From Talinum fruticosum (lineage: Eukaryota; Streptophyta; Magnoliopsida; Caryophyllales; Talinaceae), in assembly GCA_021018815.1 (NCBI GenBank), contig JAITYX010000063.1, forward strand, positions 2,159,501 through 2,223,500: DNA of 64,000 bases, in the 5' to 3' direction. This document shows positions 11,335-23,644 of this stretch, piece after piece. The first letter of the stretch is position 1; each line of letters begins with the position of its first letter. The notes under the pieces are model-generated. The model was not told where the DNA came from, searched no databases, and saw only the letters and a list, made by a program, of their open reading frames with translations. The position numbers and the translations under genes were made by a program.

Positions 11335-11848
11335 AAGATTTGGTGAGTTTCGGATCGACGAAAATACCCTTCATGAGAATAGGAGTTTCCAGTCAATGAA
11401 AAAGATTTGAGCCTGGATTGTTTGACTTCATAAGGGTTATTGAGTACTTTACTAATTTTTATTTTCTCGGGTATTTTTTTCGTTCCACAAAAAAAAAGTT
11501 AGAGGAGAGAGAAAGAGACAACTACGACACGTGGATATATGATTCTGTGGCACGCTTTGCGGGATGTCAACTTATTTTTATTCATTTATTTCATTCCTTT
11601 TCCATTTTATGTGACGTGAGTGTCACATTTTCCTTCATCCTATCACATGTAACTTGTGAACATATAGTTTTTTTAATCAATTGTAAAAAATATTAATTTT
11701 TTTATAACATTACATTGCTTAATTATAGTGAATATCACCATAAAACAAAAAATTTTAATAATTAAAATTAAAATGTAGGTATCCTTTTTATTATTAAGAA
11801 TATATTTCTTTTTGAATATTTGTTAATATTCGATTTTAATTTAGATAA
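11335..11848. other. DJ1D upstream region
   Basis: Promoter-proximal sequence of the minus-strand DJ1D gene, becoming AT-rich towards the Helitron. The open frame at 11418-11696 plus has no recognisable domain and looks fortuitous. Confidence 0.45.
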
Positions 11849-12009
11849 TCTATACACTATATAATGCCAATCTTTTCATAAAAGACTGACATGGTGGTAT
11901 GAGAGTAAATTTAGGAGTTTCGTCCAATAAAAAATAATAATTTATCATTGAAAAAAATAAGTTTCCACTCATATATGGACTCTTTTTTACTCCATGCCAA
12001 AATAAATAT

Positions 12010-12058
<49 letters not shown>
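12010..12058. repeat. (AAT)n microsatellite
   Basis: About 16 perfect ATA/AAT triplets. Confidence 0.9.
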
Positions 12059-12059
12059 T

Positions 12060-12765
12060 TTCAGAAAAATTACACAAAATTAAAAATAATAAAATAAAAA
12101 CATAATCTTAAACAAAAATTTAAACAAATAATAAAATACATTAAATAAATATGAAAATACATAATTAACTTACCAAAATATTAAAACTATTTTATGGACT
12201 TAATAGCCTAAAAATCTAAAATAAAATTGAAAGAACTAAATTTATAAATTTTATTAAATTAAAAACATGCTTTAACCTAAATTAGTAAATAAGTCTAAAA
12301 ATTATCAAATCAGTTATATATTGTAAAATTATCTAATCTTAATATGAAAATTAAATAATAGTTAATCATCCTAATTAATTCATAAAAATATAAAACAGAA
12401 AAACAAAACTAAGTAGAAAATTAATAAATAACAAATATGCAAAATTATTTAATGAATTAAATCAAAAATCTGAAAATAAATATTTTTTTATAGTTTTCTA
12501 GAAAAATTAAAAAAATTAAAAAAATAAAATAAAAATATAATCTTAAACAGAAAGTACAACAAATAATAAACTGCACTAAATAAATGAGAAAATAAATAAT
12601 TAAATTACCAGAATATTAAAATTAGTTTTTGGACCTGAATATATCCTAAACACCTAAAATCAAAATGAAAAAACTAAATTTATAAATTTATTAAATTAAA
12701 GACCTGCTTTAACCTAAATTAGAAAAAAATCTAAAAAATTATCAAATCAGTTATAAAAACTAAGA
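12060..12765. repeat. Diverged direct repeat, about 440-bp offset
   Basis: 12060-12320 and 12500-12765 align in the same orientation. Shared stretches include cataatcttaaacaRaaa, ctaaatttataaattt, gctttaacctaaattag and attatcaaatcagttata. Older and more diverged than the 379-bp duplication beside it. Confidence 0.65.
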
Positions 12766-12809
12766 AAATTAATACTAATAGATTAAAAAGATTCTAACTA
12801 AACCCTATA

Positions 12810-13567
12810 ATAATATAAAATAAAATTAACTGAAGAAGACTAATTTTATTCTAACTTCTAACAAACTCACTAAAAAATAACAAAAACGAAAAGAAAAGTA
12901 ATCTGAAAATTAAAATATATTAAGACATAAAATAAAATAAATATATATATTCATGTATTTATTTATTTAGGGTTTGGATTGTGTATTAGCTCTCATTTTT
13001 TTTATGTATATTGATATGCAATATTATTTTGGGCCTGAAATATAATAATTTTGTCTAACATTATTAATTTTTCATTGTTGATGGTGTTTTTTGACTTGGT
13101 GTCATAAAATTATATTCTTTAAAAATATATTTATTATAATAATTTTTAAAATTAAAATCAATAGGAACATGTTATAAAAATAAATTTAATAATATAAAAT
13201 AAAATTAACTGAAGAAGACTAATTTTATTCTAACTTCTAACAAATTCACTAAAAAATAACAAAAACGAAAAGAAAAGTAATCTGAAAATTAAAATATATT
13301 AAGACATAAAATAAAATAAATATATATATTCATGTATTTATTTATTTAGGGTTTGGATTGTGCATTAGCTCTCATTTATTTTTATGTATATTGATATGCA
13401 ATATTATTTTGGGCCTGAAATATAATAATTTTGTCTAACATTATTAATTTTTCATTGTTGATGGTGTTTTTTGACTTGGTGTCATAAAATTATATTAGTT
13501 CAAAATATATTTATTATAATAATTTTTAAAATTAAAATCAATAGGAATATGTTATAAAAATAATATT
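12810..13567. repeat. Recent tandem duplication, 379-bp unit
   Basis: Two adjacent near-identical copies (about 12810-13188 and 13189-13567) with a constant 379-bp offset. For example, tgaagaagac is at 12831 and 13210, and gtgYattagc at 12981 and 13360. Only a few differences are visible (gtgtatt/gtgcatt, gaacatg/gaatatg, tctttaaaa/tagttcaaa). There is no coding content. Confidence 0.85.
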
Positions 13568-15282
13568 TAAATATTTAACTATCCGAGGAAGCAATTTGGT
13601 TATTACCTTCATCATATGTACAGTAATGATTTAATAAACCTTAATATATCATAAATTAATATAATAAAAATATAACAACTACATATATACTTGATATTAA
13701 TAATTAAAAATGCCTACAAGATAGAAAATTATTATTCAAATATATTGTGCAATAAAATGTAATGAATAAAAAGTTAGGAATTATATTGCTTCAGTTCAGT
13801 AATTTGTGTACTTTAAGTTCATAATTTGTGTTATGTTTAAAGGATTACAAACTTAATATGCCAACTTCTATTAAGCCCATAGAATTTTGAATAAATTCAT
13901 TTGTCTCAAAATTTTTGCACAACATACGAGATCATTTTTTTTTGTTACAAATACATTTTATTTTAGTTTCTTCCTAACATGTCTATCTATGACTTATTAT
14001 TGACAAACATATTTAAATCATATCTTTTACTATTGTAAATTTTCTAAATTATTAAAAGATCAGTATTTGCCATCAAACCTCCCCGCCATCTTGAAATAGA
14101 ATTTCATGTTACTCTTATTATGTTAATTACTTGAAAGGAAGAGTTGTGTCTCAAGGGAAGCGATTGGTTGTTAATCGAGTAAAACATGTATTTATAAAAT
14201 CTCAATTGTATCAATATTTTTGCCTAATTGATTCACTACTAAAATCGCGATCTAATTTTCAATATAAGTACAAAACATAGATGATTTTATTACCCTACGC
14301 CGCGAATTGACCTATCATGCCCTTTACTATAATGCAAATTACCTATTATTGTTAAATATATTTGGATCACTTCTATCATTATAATATTATTCACTATTAA
14401 TCTCAATATAAGTAGTTATTATATGTTTAATTATCTTTGTGTGCAAAGGTAGGTAAGAATGGATAAATAATTGTATTCACCTTATAATTTTAAAAAATGA
14501 GATCCCATTATGGGTATATGTATACTTTTTAAGAGTTCGTGTAATATTTAAGTCAATGATGTTTTAGTAGGTTGGTTTCATATAAATATTTATCTAGGCG
14601 TTTATTAAGTTAAATTAGTATTGACTTTCATTGTAAAGAGTTATGAGTTATAAGTTTGATATTCTTTTATTGATTTGATGTAATTTGTATTGTAATATTA
14701 ATTTGTGACATAATAATATTTATTGTCATCTATAGCTCAATATCTACCAATCATATATTATTCCTTTTTCTACTAATATTTAACTTTTGACACCCAAACA
14801 TATTGTCACACTATTTCTATAACTCGTATAAGTTAGGATTATTTAAATTGTTTGATTCTTAGAGGAACGTTAATGATATTTTTTAACATTATTTTTTATT
14901 CATTATTTTAGATTATTTATTTGTTCTTTTGAAATTTAGAATGATTGGAATATGAATGTGTGCTTGAGCTCTAATGATTTTTATGTGTTGGGTTCGATAA
15001 CTTTGATGAGTCACGAAAGCGTTTTCATTATGAGGGGATAACATGTATAAGAACGTTGTTGAAAGTGAAATCATTCAATAAAATCAAATGATCGAGAAAA
15101 AGAAACTCATGAGTACAACATCGCTGCGTAATTCAATAATTTCTTAAGTTATTCATTGTACAAAATTATTCCGTGCATAGCATGGGTTCGGACTAGTATT
15201 CAAAAAGTACAAAATAGTATGGTAGTTTATATTATCATTATCGGCTACTTTACAGAGTGTTATGTGATAAGAAAATTTAAGT

Positions 15283-15710
15283 AGGATTAAAGGGGAGAGC
15301 TTATCGTATGGTGGCTAGGGCAACAATATTGTATGGAGTAGAATGTTGGCTAATTAAGAAGACTCAAATTCGGAGGTTGACTGTTACAAAAATGATAATG
15401 ATTCGGGAATACGTAGTCATTTAAGATGGTTAGGTGGTTTGGTCATGTTAATAGAAGAAGTTCAGATGCACCAGTGAGGATATGTGAAAAGATTAACCTT
15501 TCATATAAAAAAAGGCAGAAGATGACCATAGAAAAGTTACAACGAAGTGATTATACATGATCTAAAGCATTGAGGGTTAACGAAAGACATGGCTCGAGAC
15601 AGGAATCAGGATTAGATGGAGGTCCAATATTACGGTTATGGACCTTACGTAAGTTGTTTCTTGCCAGTCGTCTTTGCCTAATGAGTGTTGTTGTGTTGTT
15701 TTGATGGTTT
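15283..15710 (+). pseudogene. RTE-type LINE reverse transcriptase, 3' fragment
   Basis: With frameshifts, the plus strand encodes GLKGRAYRMVARATILYGVE, CWLIK, LRWFGHVNRRSSDAPVRI, and then an arginine/lysine-rich tail. This matches the C-terminal block of RTE-clade plant LINEs, whose consensus runs 'F..YRTAVRPAMLYG.ECW' then 'RWFGHV.RR..DAPVR' to the stop. Everything upstream (endonuclease, catalytic RT) is missing, as expected for a 5'-truncated insertion. The tail runs into the TAA-rich microsatellite, consistent with the microsatellite 3' ends of RTE elements. Confidence 0.75.
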
Positions 15711-15826
15711 GGTTTTGATCATTATTGTCATTACTATTGATTTTTATGATTTTGTAATGAATTTAAGTTCTTTAATTATTATGTTACCACTTGTATCCCA
15801 AATTTTACTTATTTATTTATCTATTT

Positions 15827-15828
<2 letters not shown>

Positions 15829-15898
<70 letters not shown>

Positions 15899-15963
15899 AA
15901 GAAGAAGAAGAAGAAGAAGAAGAAGAAGAAGAAGAAGAAGAAGAAGAAGAAGAAGAAGAAGAA

Positions 15964-16030
<67 letters not shown>
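15829..16030. repeat. Compound (TAA)n(GAA)32(TAA)n triplet repeat
   Basis: About 14 TAA/ATA triplets (15829-15870), then 32 uninterrupted GAA triplets (15871-15966), then about 21 TAA triplets to 16030. The purine tract is a perfect GAA.TTC run. Long poly-Asn/Lys and poly-Phe/Leu reading frames over it are artefacts. Confidence 0.95.
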
Positions 16031-16032
<2 letters not shown>

Positions 16033-16159
16033 AAGTTTTCTCAAAATTTTAATGTGATCTTTTGGAATCACTCTCTGCCATCAAATATGCTTATAGGGGT
16101 ATGGATAAGGATTGCCTATATTTGGAGCTCCGCACATCCTGTGCAAGCACGACCCATCT

Positions 16160-17613
<1,454 letters not shown>

Positions 17614-17617
17614 CTTA

Positions 17618-17862
17618 GGGGTCTGTTCGAACTTACATACAAAATACACATAAATAAAAACATAAATAGAAACAAAAATAAACAAACATAAAAGAGCAGA
17701 AATGAACATAAACAAACATAAACTAATATAAAAGATTATAACAAACATAAACGAACATAAATGAACATAAATGAGTTGTTAAATAAGAAACGAACATAAA
17801 ATAACATAAATGAACATAAAACATAAATAGATTCCGTTTTTTATGTAAAGTCAAACAAGCCC
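17618..17862. mobile_element. Tourist-like (PIF/Harbinger) MITE, 245 bp, TSD TTA
   Basis: The left end GGGGTCTGTTCGAACTTACA and the right end, read in reverse, GGGCTTGTTTGACTTTACAT form the terminal inverted repeats. TTA flanks both sides (17615-17617 and 17863-17865). The related unoccupied sequence at about 16386-16400 reads attcTTAttagt with a single TTA, so it acts as an empty site. The interior is rich in repeated aacataaa motifs. Confidence 0.75.
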
Positions 17863-17865
17863 TTA

Positions 17866-19072
17866 TTAGTATTTTTCTTTTTCATATATTGAAACATATG
17901 TTGAATGATGGCCATTAGCTTATTTGAAGTTGTTATTTTAAACTTTCACGTTTCTCTTTTATACTTTCAAGATCTTAATTTAGGTTGTTTTACTTTTGGT
18001 TATTTACAGTATTCGTTGTTTGTGATGAGCAAATTTAGGAACAAGAAAATGACATATTTGTTAGGGTTAAAAGGGAAAGGGGTTTCGAGTTGAAGGTTTG
18101 TGTCTTTGAGTTATACATGCCAAATTCTAGCAAGCTTGGTTACTTTGACAATTTGGCTTTGTTATTTAGGCATCACTTTATTCGGGCCTTGATTGAATAA
18201 TAGTATGCACTTGAAATTGGGAATCGGGAGTTCGAGATGGTGTCTCGATCGTTTGATGATGAATTCTTATGCTTAATTTTATCTACATTTTCTTTGTAAA
18301 TATAGGGTTAAAAAATACATATTAGAGGATCAAGGTTGTCATATAATGGTTAAAACAAATTGAAGGCATTTAATAACTTATCTCAAGTATATGAGATATC
18401 CTCATTCTATGCCTTTGTCTAACTCACTAAATTACCCCTACCCAAGCCCAAAAAAAAAGTCTTAAGTCACCGGTCTTTAGGATTTGTATTTGTTCTCTCT
18501 CATAAACCATTTTATTAGTTTACTACCTACTTGATTATTAGTTTGATTTTATAAAGCCTAATTTGGCAATTATTAAATTGAACTTTATATGTTTCACTTG
18601 CTAATTTATGCAAAAGTGAAGTTGTCATATCTTAAAAGATTTCAATGTCTATAAAATTTTGGGATAAATTTTCGAAATAGATTTTCTTTCACCATATTTT
18701 TATCATTGCTTATGAATATTACAATAGTAAATTTATTATCTAATGGATTTTCTTATTCCCCTTTAGATGACTAAAATGCTATAACTTCTAGAGAACAGAT
18801 ATGGCTACGAATTCATTTTTGGTAGTGCCAAAGTGAAGTTAAAATATGTGAATTTATTTTACAAGCTGAGTTGGATGTTAAGCAAAAATGATTGGAAAGT
18901 ACAAATGATTTAAGGATACTAATGTAAGAAGGTAAGAGGTGAAGTTTCAACTAAAAGTTATTTATAATTAAGAGATGGAGTCTCATCTTAAAGTTATTTA
19001 TTGTTAAACTTATAATGTCTTTAATCTCTTAAGGAGGATTGAAAAGTGGAAGAGGTTAAAATGGATTGTTTT
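17866..19072. other. Intergenic DNA without recognised features
   Basis: AT-rich, with short open frames only (for example 17905-18093 plus) that show no domain. I see no gene or clear mobile-element end. Confidence 0.45.
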
Positions 19073-20900
19073 TGTGCGCGGAGACAACGAAGAACGGATA
19101 AATTATTATGTTCACCTTAGAATTTTGGAAATTGAGATCCCATTATGTGTATATATGTACCTTGTAAGGTTTGGTGCAATATTTTAGTCAATGATTTTTG
19201 TTTTGCGTGAGATTGAGGAGGGTGTTGTAGACAAAGAAAGAGAGAAGCAAGCAATAGCTCTAGCTGAAGAGAGAGTGAGTGAGTTCGTTGGAGGGAGTCG
19301 CCGAGGAGGGAGATTGGCACTAGGAAAGGGAGGGAGTCATATAAGAGTCATTGTTTGGATCTCACCACAAATGAGATTCTTCAATCCCGAAATCAAGCAT
19401 TGCGTATTATCATATACTATCTAGCTAGGATTTCTTAATATTGGCCACGACAATATCTTAATTGTGGGGTAATGAATTAACATAATTACTGTCCGCTTAA
19501 ACACCAAATTGCTTTCAGATTTAAAATCTAAATATGAAATAATGACGTCAAGATTCTCTTTCCAGCATTAATAGGTAGCCATGAATCAAAATCACAATTA
19601 AGAACAGAAAACCTAAATTTTGACTAGATTTAGAAAATAAAAAAGGAGTGATATGGTGATGATAGAGGGAAAAGGCAAAAAAAGAGCAAAACACCGAGGA
19701 AAGGAGGACAAGGAGGCATCGAGGGTGAACAAATGTGGAGAATTCTCTCGATATCTCTTCCCTATCTATCTCTTTCTTACTTTGTCATCAACCATCCATT
19801 ACAATCCCTTCTCTATATCTCTCATCTCTTTGCAAGCCAAATACAAACTCGGTGTGAGACCGAGGAAGGGCATCGCGTATGAGAGAGAGATGAGAAGTAA
19901 GCAGCAGCTCCGGTTGGGAGAGAGAGAGATTGGCGAGTTCGCCGGAGGCGACGGAGTTGTCAAGGGAGATTAACACTAGGAGGAAGGAAGTCACGTTTGT
20001 TTGGTGAAAGACCGAGAGAGAGCACCACAAAGAAAGAGAGAGGGAGAAGAATAAGAAGAAGAAGCAAGCAAGGACGCACTTTAAATCTGCAAGAAAAATG
20101 CAAATAAAAAGAATCCTAATCTTAATCGAGTCTTAGGTCTAGATCGGTAGACTGGTAGACTGAACCGAACCGGACTGGATCGAAAACCGAATGATGAAAA
20201 TTTTAGGACCAAGGACATGACATAACTTCATGCCCGTCTTCGATTCGGTCCAGCTTTTGGATCGAATAATGCATAGCCCTATCAATTAAGTTAAATTAAT
20301 GTTAATTTTGTCGAGAGTAATGAGTCGTAAGTTTGATATTCTTTCATTGATTTGGTTTACTTTGTATTGTAATAATAATTTGTGATATAATGATATTGTC
20401 ATGCATGTGTCATCTAATTCAATTTTTACCAATGATATATTATTTCTTTTCTTATTAATATTTGCCTTTGATACCCAAACATATTATCACACTTTTCTTA
20501 GAGTCTGTATGAATGAAGTTTATTTAAATTATTTGATTTTTGTAAGGGATTGGCTTCTTAATGATCCAATTGACAAGTGTAATCTTAAAACCTTGATATT
20601 TTTCGTATACATTTTCGTTCAATTTTCTTTAGATTCTTTGTTTATTCTTTAGAAATTTAGAATGATTAAACGATGAATGTGTATTGAACTTTGATAATTT
20701 TTATGTATTGGACTCGATAGATTTAATTAGTCACGAAAGTTTTTTCTCCATGATGGGATAACATGTAGAAGGTCGTTGAAAGTCATTCAATAAGATCGAT
20801 TGATCGAAGAAAAGGAACTCACTATACAACAGCGCTTCGTAATTCAATAATTTCTCAAGGTGTATATTATACAACATTGTTTCGTTCAAACTAGAACTAA
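19073..20900 (+). repeat. Second, interrupted copy of the Helitron 3' region
   Basis: 19073-19200 matches 14440-14567 (shared gagatcccattatgKgtata) and 20284-20900 matches 14610-15196 (shared aagtttgatattcttt, gtattgtaat, gtcacgaaagYgttttc, ggataacatgta, cgtaattcaataatttct). The intervening 19200-20283 has no counterpart in the first copy and looks like an insertion. This copy ends in ..caaactag but has lost the terminal hairpin. The insert carries a direct repeat and ends with CATAGCCCTA, which could be a hAT-type end. Confidence 0.55.
19205..20000. repeat. Direct repeat pair of about 145 bp
   Basis: 19205-19345 and 19852-20000 align in the same orientation (gtgagaYYgaggaRgg, gagaagYaagcaRYagctc, gcgagttcgYYggagg, taacactaggaRgRa). 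They flank about 500 bp. The arrangement could be two short direct terminal repeats or an internal duplication within the inserted block. I find no family. Confidence 0.4.
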
Positions 20901-21358
20901 GAAGAGGAGAAGAAGTAGTAGTAGTTATTGTTGTTGTCTTAGTTGTTCTTCATCTATAAATTGTAAATGATGGTGGATAACAGAGCATGAATATGATTGC
21001 TATCTCACATTCTCTTACACTCTCGAACATATAAATAATTATTGTGTTTTGGAGGAAGAAGGGGTATATATAAATTTTTTAAAAACATATGTAATAACGA
21101 TGTAAGCTAATGTTTCGATGTAAGAATTATTATTATTATTAGTATTATTAGTTAAAGAAGAAAAGCTTTAATAAGAAGTGTTTTTGGGGCATCGGAGATG
21201 GTACAATAACAAACAAATAAAATAGCTAATTAATGTATAAACTATTGTCTATGACATCTTGAACCCCCGTAAACACAAAGTTTGGTACTCGTTATACAAA
21301 GAGAAGACCAAAATATTAAAGTAACACCAACTGAAGCAAAATGTTTGCTACTACATCT
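20901..21358. other. Intergenic DNA
   Basis: AT-rich sequence with short tag/att triplet runs (20912-20930, 21128-21152). No gene or element end is recognised. Confidence 0.45.
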
Positions 21359-22060
21359 TCTCTTTAGGTACACTCCATCCATTAGATAAGCACTCTTGAT
21401 CTAGCCATTCAATCTTGATCTAATGGCTTAAATTAAAAGGATATTTTTTAATTTAAATAAAAAAGGAAAATAAAAAAATTAATGAAGGAGGGGTCGATTA
21501 TCGACATTTCGCCCAGCCTGAATTCGTCCAACCTTGCTTCCTCTCTTCTCTCACTCTCGGTCATCCCTTGCCGGAAATCGCCCAGCCTGTCTCCGCCACC
21601 TTGCCGCCACCAGCCGTCCGTTGCCGAAAACCAATCGCCTGACCACCCTCGGCATCGGCCCATCGTTTCTTCGTCTCTCGGATATACCTCATCTCTATCG
21701 GCCATACCTCCTCTTCTCTCTCTCTATCGGCCATACCTCCTCTTCTCTCTCTCTCTTGGCTATACCTCCTCTTCTCTCTCTCTCTCTCGTCGTTGGCGGC
21801 ATCCGTCGCCCCTCTCTCCGGTGCGGCCGCGTCTTGTTGCCAAATTGCTCCACCACATCTCTCGGTCAAAGTACCCATCATCAGCTAGCCACTCCACAGT
21901 CAAAGCTCTCCTTTCGGACCAAATTAGGGTTTTCAAAATTGCGAATTCAGGTTCTAATTAGGTCGTTTCTTTGTCTTTGCAAATTTATTGCTCAATTCAG
22001 CCGAGGGCTTGAATACTTCAAGCTCTCTTCTATTGTTTGCGAATTTGTTGGATAAGTTTA
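21359..22060 (+). repeat. Left terminal inverted repeat of the MULE-like element
   Basis: Pairs with the right TIR in reverse complement. It contains a CT-rich, GC-rich leader-like segment (21530-21850) ending in 'attagggttttcaaaattgcgaa', typical of MULE TIRs that carry promoter activity. The apparent open frames at 21482-22055 lie entirely within this TIR and have no recognisable domain. Downstream of it, 22060-22240 has a threefold 'gtgaattTgttggataaRtctgctatttt' type repeat of about 60 bp. Confidence 0.65.
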
Positions 22061-22469
22061 CTGTTTTGTGAAATTGAGCTATTTTGTTTTGGAACATTTG
22101 TGAATTTATTGGATAAATCTGCTATTTTTGAAATTGAACTGTTTTGTTTTGGTACATTTGTGAATTTGTTGGATAATTCTACTATTTTGTGAAATTGAGT
22201 TGTTTTGTTGGATGAAAGCTTCCTTCTATTATTTTGTTGGATAAGTCTGTTGTATATTGCTTGTGGGGAGATAATTGTGATATATATTGCTTCAGGGGAT
22301 ACTTGTTCGCTCAAGAATTTGTGCTTTGCTACTATGCTTCTTCATTAGTCGGTTCTATCCGACAAAACTCTATCCTACATATGTAAGTATTAAAATTTTA
22401 GGCGGATGTATGAGATTTAATTAAGTGCTAAATTTCCAGACAAGTATCGTAAAGAAGCTCGAGGCTAGC

Positions 22470-22812
22470 TAGTGTTTCGTGGTCACTTGGACCTTGTGGA
22501 TGCATAGGAATGGGATTGTCTTTGATAGTCAAGAATGTAATGATGATTGTAGCCACACAATCAGGTGGAGGGTGGCCCTTTGGTCAAGAGCTTAGAAGGA
22601 TTCCCCTAAGTATGATGCAGAGTTATTAGCCAAAAACTTCAGCTCACTTCCCAATTTTTTTCATTGAATGCCTGTGGATTCGTTGTGTTTTCTTATGGTT
22701 ATATGTATTTTGGTGTCCTTGTACTAGATTAGGAGGGTTGTTTATGCCTCCTTGTTATTTCCTGCTCTTTTTGCTTGTGTTTTTCTTGGAGGAACCATTT
22801 ATAAAAAAAGTT
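22470..22812 (+). pseudogene. L1-type LINE, 3' end fragment
   Basis: Around 22485-22670 the plus strand encodes WTLWMHRNGIVFDSQ followed by a Trp/Arg-rich stretch (IRWRVALWSRA), like the C-terminal 'W.IWLHRND.VF' region of plant L1 ORF2. A T-rich 3' UTR then ends in an A-run (22802-22808). It is 5'-truncated and lies inside the MULE-like element. Confidence 0.5.
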
Positions 22813-22884
22813 ATTATAAACGTCACTCGAGAAAACATGGCATCCAATCCTATTAACAAATTAATTGAATCAACTTAGTTGTTT

Positions 22885-22956
22885 AGCCTTTTAGCTCAAA
22901 GGTAGAGTGACGTGTGACAGGTGCACGGAGGTGCGGGTTCGAATCCCATATAGGCT
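22885..22956 (+). other. tRNA-like sequence (tRNA pseudogene or SINE head)
   Basis: 72 nt with an A-box-like TTAGCTCAAAGGTAGAG and a B-box GGGTTCGAATCCC. The outer 7-mers AGCCTTT and ATAGGCT can pair at six of seven positions. The T-arm is imperfect and no proper 7-base anticodon loop can be drawn, so a working tRNA is unlikely. It is a probable relative of the inverted copy at 23556-23628. Confidence 0.5.
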
Positions 22957-23555
22957 TGTTAATTATTATGAATATTTATGTATCTTGGTATAATTTATAT
23001 ATCACTTCATTATCGGTTTCGCTAAGAATGAAATATCTACTCCTGTTCAAAAAGAACTCTCATTTTCTTTTACTAGGATTGCCCCAAGGCCCCAAAGAAC
23101 ATAGAATAGCAGTCACAAGCGCATCACGTCGTCTATGTGCAGCTGCCACAGCTCTAGGAGGTACATCGAGAAAAGGAACCTCTAGTTATTTTGCCAAAAT
23201 GTCATATGTCCCGATTGCAAACAAATTCGACTTGATATGTGTACCACGCTTGGAGGTATATTGTGATGTCTAATATGTATGGAATCTGTAATGGTGCATA
23301 AAAGTTCAGCACATTATGTTCATATTAGTTGAGGAAGTTTACGTACAACCGAAACTAATAGTGTGCATAAAAGTTGGTGGTAGTAACGATTTGAGTATAC
23401 CAAGGTGTTGGACAAGTCTAATATGCAACAAAGGATGCTAATCAATGAAGAGAATGAATGTCGAAGCTTGAACACCAAATTTAGCACATTGAGTTCTTAG
23501 TTGCAGCAAACTTTTTTTATTTTTTGTAATTTTTACAAGTGAGTGCATTAAAGAA

Positions 23556-23628
23556 AGCCTATGTGGGATTCGAACCCACATCATTTGTGCCATTGCACAA
23601 ATGCTCTCCCGTATTGAGCTAATAGGCT
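23556..23628 (-). other. tRNA-like sequence, better preserved (tRNA pseudogene or SINE head)
   Basis: 73 nt on the minus strand. It has a perfect 7-bp acceptor (AGCCTAT with ATAGGCT), a D-arm GCTC..GAGC and a perfect T-arm GTGGG TTCGAAT CCCAC. The middle arm folds as TTTGTGC-AATG-GCACAAA, a seven-pair stem with a four-base loop, instead of the usual five pairs and seven bases. No anticodon can therefore be assigned. It faces the plus-strand copy about 0.6 kb away. Confidence 0.55.
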
Positions 23629-23644
23629 TTAGGTATACCAAGTT

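Larger units (their letters stand above)
11849..15196 (+). mobile_element. Candidate non-autonomous Helitron
   Basis: The 3' end has the Helitron signature: a short hairpin ccgtgc-ATA-gcatgg (15171-15185, with one G.T pair), seven bases, then CTAG at 15193-15196, followed by T. A plausible 5' end is TCTATACACTATATAATG at 11849, preceded by A, giving insertion between A and T. The interior is about 80% AT and has no Rep/helicase, so the element would be non-autonomous. It carries an internal triplet microsatellite and two tandem duplications. The 3' end is better supported than the 5' end. A related 3' portion lies at 20275-20900. Confidence 0.5.

Noticed and set aside
15791..16071. Long open frames with poly-Asn/Lys or poly-Phe/Leu
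   Set aside because: Pure translation of the TAA/GAA triplet repeat; no gene structure.
21482..22055. Overlapping Ser/Pro-rich frames as genes
   Set aside because: They coincide with the CT- and GC-rich part of the MULE terminal inverted repeat and reappear inverted at 25306-25674.
23556..23628. Functional tRNA gene
   Set aside because: Acceptor and T-arms are perfect, but the middle arm has a seven-pair stem with a four-base loop, so no anticodon can be assigned.
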